Part shown: in pieces, positions 39,264-46,851 of the stretch | Numbering within the stretch: position 1 is the stretch's first letter | How the letters are laid out: every line of letters begins with the position of its first letter | Source: Ectocarpus siliculosus | Lineage: Eukaryota; Sar; Phaeophyceae; Ectocarpales; Ectocarpaceae | Assembly: GCA_000310025.1 (NCBI GenBank) | Contig: FN648739.1 | Coordinates: forward strand, 10,100 to 56,950 | Length of the DNA stretch: 46,851 bases | Direction of reading: 5' to 3' | Notes under the pieces: generated by a model | The model's database searches: none | Told to the model about the DNA's origin: nothing | What the model saw: only the letters and a program-made list of their open reading frames with translations | Made by a program: the position numbers and the translations under genes

Positions 39264-39517
39264 TGTTCGTGGGTCTACGGACATGGTTTGGATATGTTAG
39301 CCGTACGTACAAGTGTGACGCAGATGGTGTAGAACCTTTTAGGTAGGGGTACGGTGATAATGCACCGGGGCCCCCTTTTGTTGTGTGCAGCAGCCCTGCT
39401 GCCACTCCTCCTCTCTGAGCACGACAGCGCCCTGGGTACGGGCGTTGCCTCACCGTCTGAAGTTAATACACTACACAAACAATACCCGATAAGTACGCGG
39501 AGTACGGCCGACAAACA
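39264..39517 (+). repeat. 5' LTR of the Copia element
   Basis: 254 bp with TG...CA ends. It is preceded by target duplication CGCAT and followed by CTCTAGAGTT. Confidence 0.92.
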
Positions 39518-39565
39518 CTCTAGAGTTTAGATTGATTGTCCCTCGAGGGATAGCCGCATCGGGTC

Positions 39566-42500
39566 ATGTCTGCGTCGGACAGCGGTTCCGTCGCAGGGCT
39601 GGGGGAAGAGACCTCAGCCACGCAACAGCAACACGCCGAGGATCCGGCGATTGCGAGGCTGGAGGGCCAGTTATCGCAGCTGATGAGCGTATTGATGGAG
39701 TTGAAGAGGACGGAGCCTGGTGACGCCGTGGCGGGCGATGCCAGTAGGGGCGGCGGTGCTGCCGTCCCAAGCCAGAGAGAGGCTCTGCCGCCTGGGGGCG
39801 GCGGGGCGTTTTCCCGGGAAACGGCCCGTGATGGGCGAAATCACCCGCGGGAAAGCAGCTGGGACAACATACCGGGAGCGAGTCCTGGGGTTCCAGCGAG
39901 AGTGACGACTGGCTGGGCAGGTAGATCGGGAGCGAATCCTGTGGGGCCAGCCGGAATGAGCCCGGGCGTAGGACCGGACCGCGGGGAAGCGAGGGGGTTA
40001 AACCCCCAAGGTGAGCAAACCGCAATTCGAGGGGCCGGAGCATTTTTTGATGGGTACAGCAGTAGTAGCCAAAAACGTGTTACGGTCAATGCACCGCGTC
40101 TCGAAGGGGAGAGTCGCGGCCACGGGTACGACTCGTGGAGGAAGGCACTTATTCAAGCCGCAAAAACCGTAGGCTTGGACGGGCAGCTTATCGGCAACGC
40201 CGAGAAGCACGCACCCGTCGGTGACCCAAACAGGCCTAGCTCGGAGCTGTATAGCTTGGGCTACACAAGTGATGAGGTTCAGAGGGGCCTCCAGGCGTTC
40301 CACTTTGTGACTACAGCCATCGTCCGAGAAGCCGACAAGGCAATCGTGAATAAATGCGAGACCGCAAAGGAGATCCTTGCGGAGCTCGACAAAGTACACA
40401 ACCCGGAGTCGCAGGGCTCGAAACAAGCCCTCATGAAGAAGATGTTTCGATTCACGATCCCCGCACACAGCAACAGCAACCCTGTCGAGCATCTATACAC
40501 GCTCGAGCTGCTGTACTCACGACTGCGGGAAAAAGGGCTCAACGCTGACACACCCTTTGTTCTCGCACACTTTGTCGATGCCCTTCCACCCGAGTACCAA
40601 CAAGCCAAATTCTTGTTGGAGACGGCTACAAACCTGGACCAGGGCGAGATAATCAGGGTAGTCAGTACCGTGCACGCGAGCCTCCCGGAGGGGAGGAGGG
40701 CCACGAAGGGCCAGCGGAAGGCGGAGCATGCTTTCCTCGCGAGCGACGGTGGCAACAGGGGCGGAGCGCCCGGCCGCAGCAGCGGCGGCCACAGCAAGGG
40801 CGGCGGCGGCGGTGGCAGCCAGAAGGGGAAAGGGGGTGGTCGCAAGGGCGGTGGTGGTGGCAACAGCGGCGGAGGCGGCGGCGGTGCAGGTAGCATGCAC
40901 GGCCGCTGCTTCCGGTGCGGAGAGAAGGGTCACCAGGCGGCCGCCTGTACCAAGCCGGAGCCCCTGCGATGCGAGAAATGCCTGGGCTACGGACACGACA
41001 AGAGCAAGTGCTCGTCCGAGCAGGCGGTGCTCGCGGTGGAGCTGCCGGTCTTGGACGCCACCGCACTGGACGTGGCAGAGGAGGCGCTAGTGGTCCGTGA
41101 CTTCACAGGCGAGTGGAACAGAGTCGTTGATCGAGGGGGTGTAGAGCAGGCCAGGCAGGAAAGGTTTGTGGCCGATACCGGCGCAACCAACCACATGTTC
41201 CCGAGCGCTAACGCGTTCGAAAACTACCATGAGTGCGATCGACGTTTGAGTGTCGCCGCAGGGAAGCAAGCCTTCGCCATAGTAGGCTACGGCGACGTGA
41301 GGGTGACCATCGGTTCTCGCGTTGGGACCACAGACCTGCTGTTGAAACGGGTCGCTCATGTGCCGGAGCTGAATTACAACCTCGCGTCCCTCACAGCCCT
41401 TTTGAAGCAAACCAAGGGCCGCTTAGCCGCAGACGAGCGTGAGTTGGAGGTGTTCGTTGGTGGGGGGGAGTCGGTGTACTTCCCTCTATGGGGGGACCTG
41501 TTCGTTCAGACTGGTCACCGCATAGACTCGGGTAGGGAACTAGCCTGTGCCATAATTGCTCCTGGTAACGCGAAAGCGAACCGCACCCCCGTTGACATCA
41601 ACGACTTCCACTGCACGCACGGCCACTCCCACGAGGTGCTACTGAAGAACACGGCGAAGCAGCAAGGGGTGACGCTGGTGGGCCAGCTCCGGGAGTGCAT
41701 GGGGTGCTCGACGGCAAAGGGGCTATCCAAGCCCATCCCCAACAGGACGTCAACCCGAGCAGTTAAGAAACTGCAGAGAGTGTTCGTGGATTTGAGTGGG
41801 AAGGCAAGGGTGCAGAGCTTGGGGGGGAAGTGGTACACTCTCATTGTAAGGGATGACTGCACGAGGTGGAACCGCGTCTACTTCTTGAAAAACAAGTCAG
41901 ACGCTGCAGAGGCATTCGAGAGATACCTAGCGGAAAACAGGGCAGACGGAGCCCCATCCGAGGTCATGGTCGTGCGGTCTGACAACGGAGGAGAGTTTTT
42001 CGAGGGAGAATTCGGAAAGCTGTGCCGCAAGTATTGCATCAAGCAGGAGTTCACCCCCGCATACAGCCCAGAATACAACGGTGTAGCTGAGAGAGCACTG
42101 GGACTGATAAAGGATGCAGCACTAGCCGCCCGCATACAAGCGCCGATTCTTTACCCCGAAGCACCAAGCTACCCCTCCCTTTGGGCCGAAGCCACAGCTT
42201 GGGCATGCAACGCCCTGAACTACACCTCCACCACATCCAACCCGGACAAGAAATCGCCGTACGAAATGTGGCACGGGCACCCACCTCCCCCAGAGGCGAC
42301 GTACCCGTTCCTCAAACCCGCCGTATACAAGGTCAAGCGCACGCACAAGTCAGAGCCGAAAGCAAAAAAGTGTTTTTACCTCGGCCCTGGAATCAACACA
42401 AACCGTGATTGCGTGCGCATCCTGAACGAAAAACGCCAAGCGATCACCACTCGCAACTTCACCTGGCAATCTGTGCCCGCCGCCCCGACCGCGCACCCCC

Positions 42501-44029
42501 AGCCGCTGCCTCCCATTGCAGAGGAGGACGAGGAGCTCACGACTGGGGAGCACGAGGGCGGAGGGGGTGCGTCATGCCACGGTGGAGGGAGGGCGGAGGG
42601 AGAACCTGAGGATGGAGGTTTCCACCTTGACACGACGGCAAACCCGGGGCCCGCGGAGCCGCCCGCGCGCGATGCGCCGGCGGCGCCGCCGGCCGCGCCC
42701 CAGGAGTCGGGCGCGGGCGACGCTGGCGATGGCGCCCCCTCGAGCAGGGAGGGCGCGAGCGTCGCCCCATCTACCACGTCGACCGGGATGGCCGATGTGG
42801 GCGGCGGCGAGGACGACCGCCGCCGCAGCAGCAGCAGCAGCAGCAGTCGCGGTGGCGGCGGCAGCAGCAGCAGCAGCGGTGGCGGCAGCGACGGCGGCAG
42901 CGACACGGATATTCCGGTGCTCCGCGGGCCCGAGGAACGGAGGCTCGCCCGCTTTGGCGAGCCGGCCGAACTCACCAGCCGCCGACTCAGGGAGAATCCT
43001 CGCCGGAACACGAGGTACGAGTCGTCAACGAGTGCCGAAGGTCTGCTCGCCCGCCATGCATCGGCGGCCGGGCTGCCCACCCTGCCCATCACCAGCACGG
43101 AGGAGTACACCCACTGGATGCTCGCGTGTGTGGTCGACGTGGTGGAAGGGCTAGAGGCGAGGGCGGTGCAAGCGCTGCTGTGCGAGCGCGCGGAGGAGGC
43201 CAACATCGCGCGCCAAGAGGCAGAGGACTTCCTGCTGGGAGCGGAGGACCTCGTGCTCAACTCTCCAGACGCCTTCGTGAGGGCCCTGGCGTCGACCGAG
43301 CTGAGTACAGAATCCCCCATAGGACCGAAGCGAGATAACGAAAGTGGAGGGGAGTGGCCGGTGAGGGAGGCCATCGGCAGCATGATGTGGGTGTCGACGT
43401 TCTCGCGCCCGGACATCTCGTTCGCTGTGCGTGCGGTAGCGCGCCACGCCCACGCCCCTGCCGAGAGGCACTGGAAGGCGATACGGAGGATCCTCGCCTA
43501 CCTCAAAGAGACGAGGGACCTCGGGATCACCTATAAACGGAGATCGGGGCTGGGGCTGGCGGTGTGCGTGGACGCTAGCTACGCCGACGCTGAGGATAGA
43601 CGTTCGGTGTCAGGGCTGGCAACAACGGTTGGAGGAGCCGTCATCAGCCACGGTAGCAAGACGCAAGCTATCGTATCTTTGTCGTCTACGGAGGCAGAGT
43701 ACATTGCTGCCGGAGAGGGTGTGAAAGAAGCTTTGTTTGTGCGTGCAGTGCTTTCGTTTATTGCCCCAGAGACCAGCGGCGGTAGCATTCAGGTCCTTGA
43801 GGACAATCAGGGGGCCATGGCTTTGGTGCAGAACCCCCTTAGCTCAGCGCGTAGCAAGCACATCGACGTGCGGTACCACTTCATTCGTGGATTGTTTAGG
43901 TCGGGTGACATCTCGATCAAGTTTGTGTCGACGTCGGAGCAACATGCAGACATGCTCACCAAGGCTCTTAGCAAGAGCAACCTGCAGTACCACCGGAAAA
44001 AGCTGATGAATTTGCCGGAGCTTCTGTAG
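39566..44029 (+). CDS. Copia Gag-protease-integrase-RNase H polyprotein, RT core missing
   Basis: The ORF has 1,487 codons without a break. Gag occupies about residues 1-430 and is followed by a Gly-rich stretch. Two CCHC knuckles follow (CFRCGEKGHQAAAC, CEKCLGYGHDKSKC). The protease motif is ADTGATNHM. The integrase zinc region is HCTHGHSHE...CMGC and the core is VFVDLSG, VRSDNGGEFF and NGVAERALG (D, D, E). A long Ser/Gly/Pro-rich linker follows. RNase H motifs are VCVDASYAD, SSTEAEYIA, LEDNQGAMAL and SKHIDVRYHF. The usual Copia RT boxes (KARLVA-type, YGLKQA-type, YVDD) are not present. The text passes from RALASTELSTESP straight to EWPVREAIGSMMWVS, a motif normally after the RT, near residue 1247-1255. 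The deletion is in frame. Confidence 0.9.
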   Translation: MSASDSGSVAGLGEETSATQQQHAEDPAIARLEGQLSQLMSVLMELKRTEPGDAVAGDASRGGGAAVPSQREALPPGGGGAFSRETARDGRNHPRESSWDNIPGASPGVPARVTTGWAGRSGANPVGPAGMSPGVGPDRGEARGLNPQGEQTAIRGAGAFFDGYSSSSQKRVTVNAPRLEGESRGHGYDSWRKALIQAAKTVGLDGQLIGNAEKHAPVGDPNRPSSELYSLGYTSDEVQRGLQAFHFVTTAIVREADKAIVNKCETAKEILAELDKVHNPESQGSKQALMKKMFRFTIPAHSNSNPVEHLYTLELLYSRLREKGLNADTPFVLAHFVDALPPEYQQAKFLLETATNLDQGEIIRVVSTVHASLPEGRRATKGQRKAEHAFLASDGGNRGGAPGRSSGGHSKGGGGGGSQKGKGGGRKGGGGGNSGGGGGGAGSMHGRCFRCGEKGHQAAACTKPEPLRCEKCLGYGHDKSKCSSEQAVLAVELPVLDATALDVAEEALVVRDFTGEWNRVVDRGGVEQARQERFVADTGATNHMFPSANAFENYHECDRRLSVAAGKQAFAIVGYGDVRVTIGSRVGTTDLLLKRVAHVPELNYNLASLTALLKQTKGRLAADERELEVFVGGGESVYFPLWGDLFVQTGHRIDSGRELACAIIAPGNAKANRTPVDINDFHCTHGHSHEVLLKNTAKQQGVTLVGQLRECMGCSTAKGLSKPIPNRTSTRAVKKLQRVFVDLSGKARVQSLGGKWYTLIVRDDCTRWNRVYFLKNKSDAAEAFERYLAENRADGAPSEVMVVRSDNGGEFFEGEFGKLCRKYCIKQEFTPAYSPEYNGVAERALGLIKDAALAARIQAPILYPEAPSYPSLWAEATAWACNALNYTSTTSNPDKKSPYEMWHGHPPPPEATYPFLKPAVYKVKRTHKSEPKAKKCFYLGPGINTNRDCVRILNEKRQAITTRNFTWQSVPAAPTAHPQPLPPIAEEDEELTTGEHEGGGGASCHGGGRAEGEPEDGGFHLDTTANPGPAEPPARDAPAAPPAAPQESGAGDAGDGAPSSREGASVAPSTTSTGMADVGGGEDDRRRSSSSSSSRGGGGSSSSSGGGSDGGSDTDIPVLRGPEERRLARFGEPAELTSRRLRENPRRNTRYESSTSAEGLLARHASAAGLPTLPITSTEEYTHWMLACVVDVVEGLEARAVQALLCERAEEANIARQEAEDFLLGAEDLVLNSPDAFVRALASTELSTESPIGPKRDNESGGEWPVREAIGSMMWVSTFSRPDISFAVRAVARHAHAPAERHWKAIRRILAYLKETRDLGITYKRRSGLGLAVCVDASYADAEDRRSVSGLATTVGGAVISHGSKTQAIVSLSSTEAEYIAAGEGVKEALFVRAVLSFIAPETSGGSIQVLEDNQGAMALVQNPLSSARSKHIDVRYHFIRGLFRSGDISIKFVSTSEQHADMLTKALSKSNLQYHRKKLMNLPELL
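42826..42905 (+). repeat. AGC/GGC simple repeat encoding Ser/Gly tract in the Copia polyprotein
   Basis: Serine and glycine codon repeats lie in the linker between integrase and RNase H. The tract lies upstream of the inferred RT deletion point (about 43310). Confidence 0.8.
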
Positions 44030-44339
44030 GATTTTCTAGCGCTTGGGGAAGGTCATGTATACCATGCGGGGAAAGATGCATTACTGTCGCGGGCTGTGTC
44101 CCAATGGCAGGAGTAGGAGGCTTGCCTCACATTCTTGTCTTCGCCTTGGCCTTCCTGATAAGTGCGGCCGTTGTGATCCGCCGTGATAGCAATGGTTTGT
44201 GTTGGATGGGATTTATTTTCGAGGGGTTTTGCCCGGGCGCCGGGTTTCCCCTCGACCACCGTATTGGCATTTTATTGATGTATCCGGGGTGTTTTTGCCC
44301 CACTGATGGTTAGTCACTTGCGTGAAGAACCAGGGAGGG

Positions 44340-44593
44340 TGTTCGTGGGTCTACGGACATGGTTTGGATATGTTAGCCGTACGTACAAGTGTGACGCAGA
44401 TGGTGTAGAACCTTTTAGGTAGGGGTACGGTGATGATGCACCGGGGCCCCCTTTTGTTGTGTGCAGCAGCCCTGCTGCCACTCCTCCTCTCTGAGCACGA
44501 CAGCGCCCTGGGTACGGGCGTTGCCTCACCGTCTGAAGTTAATACACTACACAAACAATACCCGATAAGTACGCGGAGTACGGCCGACAAACA
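44340..44593 (+). repeat. 3' LTR of the Copia element
   Basis: 254 bp, preceded by the purine tract AGGGAGGG (44332-44339) and followed by CGCAT. Confidence 0.92.
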
Positions 44594-44692
44594 CGCATAA
44601 CACCAACACACGTCAACACGCGAGCATATGCAGTTATGCAGGTGGTAGGCCACGTACACCTTGTCCATACGGGGCTCGTATATTTGAAAGCC

Positions 44693-44840
44693 CGGAGCAC
44701 CTACAAACTAAACCTGGGTGGTCTGTGCTATTTGTGTAGGTTCAAATACTACGTACAATATAGGAAACTTTTTTTGTAAACGGAATTTGAGTAAATAGTA
44801 AATAAGGCACCGCGTTGACCTACTTTCAATAAAGTTATTG
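44693..44840 (+). repeat. Dispersed repeat flanking the Copia element, right copy
   Basis: Right partner of 38935-39180. It ends TTTCAATAAAGTTATT, which contains AATAAA, so the repeat may derive from a transcript 3' end. Confidence 0.6.
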
Positions 44841-46851
44841 TGATAGCAACTCGACGAGTATCATCGCGTTGCCTGTCTGAAGCTTTCCTGTTTTGTAGCG
44901 GTTGGTAAAGTCGAGGGTGCACACCGCGACACGCTCGCCTACCGAGCACGACAAAGAGTTCTGTAGGCATAAGATATCACACCCACTCCCTGAACAGTTT
45001 TTAATTTTCAAAGCTCGATTACTCCACAGCAGAAAGCGTGGCCGGGCGGCGTTGGCACCGATAGCGCTTACTTTCCGAAACCAAAATAATCGTTTGACAT
45101 CCTCGTCGTCGTGGACTAACATTATTAGCTGTGCATATTGATGATGCGATACATTTTATGCCACCTACTGCGGGTACATGCCATGAATAAGAACAAGGAG
45201 CACCCTCAATACTCCAGTAAGTTATTGTACTGTAGTAGTTGAATTTAAACGTTTCATTACCCATCCATGAAGAAGTCGTTTTTGTACACCAATACTTCAT
45301 CAGTGCTGCATAGTGCTGCAAAAACTATCCGTGGACGGACCCCGCAGTTCTTCTGTCTGTTGTCTCCATAATTAATTACAAAAAAAACGTTCGTTCTGTT
45401 CTCTCTACCTTGTTCGTCTGTCCGTACTATCTATCATGTAGATCGTCTGAGACTTGACGCGGTCGATTCCCGCCGTGGTTACAGGCTAACTTACCCACAG
45501 AGGTTACACGAAAATAAAATAGACTCGAAGAAGGGTCAGCAAGTCAACGACAGATTATTATTAGTCCAGGACCCTCCGCTCGCTTCATTATGGTTTGCGA
45601 GGTAGTAACCATAGACTGGACAATATTGCAAAAAAAAACAAAAGGAATAGCGTCATGATGACGTACTTCATTCTGCTTGCCGTGGCAGATGCGTATCGTT
45701 ACCCGAGTAAGGTGTTAACTCCTCGCGTAGAATATGCTGCCGTAGAATATGCTGTAACTCACTTTGCAAGAAAAGCTCGCTTACGCCGGAAATCGTACCC
45801 CTGCCCTGATAAACCGGGGCGACCGGCAGTTAATAGGGGACCCCAAAAAATGGAACAGTCGCGGTCCGCGTTGTTCTGGGGCCCTACCGGCGAAAAACAC
45901 CGCCGCCGCTCTGCACCGCTGGAAGCTGCAGTCACACAGCACTGCATGTGCGGCGAATCGTAGGGGCCATGCGCATTATTGCTTGACGCAAAGAGGCGAC
46001 GCCCATCGCCTCACATGCAGCAGCCGGGTACACGGGTAGCTTCCTACTCAATAAGATGCAAAACGATTGCCGTTGACGTTCGATGTTATTGGAACCCTAA
46101 ATGCATCCTAATAGAGAAGAGAGAGAGGTAGACTTAAGGAAGAGAGACTCGAGAAGACATGGCATGAACTCTCGAGAACACACTCACTCTCACCCCTATG
46201 GCCCACCGTAGGCTTGAACACGTGTAACGAACGGCGACATCCGTTATGCGCTCAGCAGCAACAAACACGACAAAAGAAAAATAGTCGTCGTTTCCGAACT
46301 GCTGTGGAGATACCGAAAGTTGGTGGAGACTCATTCTTTTCTGGTATGAAGTGGCAACAAAGAAGGACACGACTATCTGTGTAGACTAGAAGCACGACGG
46401 ACGAACTATTTATTATCTCAATGCGCTTACCGTCGCGACAGATGCGCACCGCTACCGCTATACCATCGAGCAGACTGTTGTTAAACCTGACTACGATAAC
46501 CGTACGACCATTGCAGCACACGAGCGAGCAGCAACCGCGGCAGCAGCCGGATGTATCGTATGTGTACAATGGTCACTCAAGAACAAACGCACAAAAAGAA
46601 AAAAAGATGTGGCGCGCAGCACGCATGACCCTTTTTCGCTGTAAATCTGCTCGAGTTGCATATATATGGCGTAGAACACCAGCGCACGTCAACACGCGAG
46701 CATATGCAGTTATGTAGTTGTAGATGGACGTGCACATACATGTCCATAGGCAGCTCGTGGTTTTGAATTTCAAATGTGTGTTGCATCTAGCTCATCGGAT
46801 TGCCTATCGCGTCGTATCATATGTTCATGTGGTGCCAGGGTCCATTCCAGG
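44841..46851. other. No gene recognised
   Basis: Short open frames on both strands (for example 45019-45321 minus and 45595-45963 plus) show no recognisable motifs. The end of the window contains the empty-site repeat. Confidence 0.4.
46645..46735 (+). repeat. Paralogous empty site of the Copia insertion
   Basis: CTGCTCGAGTTGCATATATA followed by TGGCGTAGAACACCAGCGCA and CGTCAACACGCGAGCATATG matches the left flank (39240-39263) joined to the right flank (44599-44640) of the Copia element, without the insert. Confidence 0.75.

Larger units (their letters stand above)
39264..44593 (+). mobile_element. Young Copia LTR retrotransposon with RT core deleted
   Basis: The 254-bp LTRs 39264-39517 and 44340-44593 begin TGTTCGTGGG and end GACAAACA. 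I find one difference between them (ATAATG versus ATGATG near 39355). A perfect 5-bp duplication CGCAT flanks the element (39259-39263 and 44594-44598). CTCTAGAGTT follows the 5' LTR and AGGGAGGG precedes the 3' LTR. The single ORF between them is intact but lacks the reverse-transcriptase core. The insertion is recent and the element must rely on RT from elsewhere. Confidence 0.92.

Noticed and set aside
40279-40996. Pro/Leu- and Ala-rich minus-strand ORFs over the Copia gag
   Set aside because: Antisense of the Gly-rich linker of the polyprotein.
45460-45490. GGTCGATTCCCGCC resembles a tRNA T-arm / B box
   Set aside because: No matching acceptor stem, D-arm or anticodon arm can be found upstream, so it is not a tRNA gene.
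1-46851. CRISPR arrays, rRNA, bacterial promoters or ribosome-binding sites
   Set aside because: No regularly spaced short repeats, rRNA-like blocks or bacterial gene layout; the window is eukaryotic.

Overview
This window looks like nuclear DNA of a eukaryote, most likely a stramenopile of the brown-alga type (for example Ectocarpus-like). The evidence is short GC-rich exons in good phase separated by 0.2-4 kb introns, frequent CAG/CTG microsatellites, and a mix of Copia, gag-only LTR, DIRS-order, LINE, SINE-like and MITE-like repeats. The taxon is an inference. No bacterial operons, CRISPR array, rRNA or convincing tRNA gene was seen.

Layout. 1-8.9 kb: mostly non-coding or unresolved DNA with a 5'-truncated LINE (2.5-3.77 kb, minus) and a two-exon U-box E3 ligase fragment with a polyQ tract (4.7-5.8 kb, plus). 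8966-35054, minus strand: one large gene that I assembled exon by exon. All splice phases agree from a signal-peptide exon at 35.05 kb to a stop codon at 8966. It encodes a secreted protein of about 1,210 residues. In order it has a signal peptide, alternating 10-cysteine modules and Pro/Thr-rich linkers (each a symmetric phase 1-1 exon in about 1.2 kb tandem units), beta-rich ectodomain exons, an AMOP domain, and a VWA domain whose motifs follow the integrin beta I-like pattern. 35.1-39.2 kb: promoter side and non-coding DNA with a foldback/MITE pair and a SINE-like element. 39.26-44.59 kb: a young Copia element with near-identical LTRs and an uninterrupted 1,487-codon ORF that lacks the reverse-transcriptase core. 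44.6-46.85 kb: repeats, including a paralogous empty site for the Copia insertion.

Mobile elements and the big gene. Three elements sit in introns of the large gene and leave every exon intact: a gag-only LTR element in intron 1 (identical LTRs), a TIR element with a 3-bp TCA duplication in the module array, and a DIRS-order tyrosine-recombinase element with Ngaro-like split direct repeats in the intron that cuts the AMOP domain. Subtracting each element restores ordinary intron sizes.

The most interesting signals are: (1) the AMOP plus integrin-beta-like VWA ectodomain joined to a novel expandable 10-Cys module array outside animals; (2) a Copia ORF that kept its frame through loss of the RT; (3) the matching termini of the Copia and the gag-only element, neither of which encodes an RT; and (4) the split-direct-repeat element with its ACT junction triplet.
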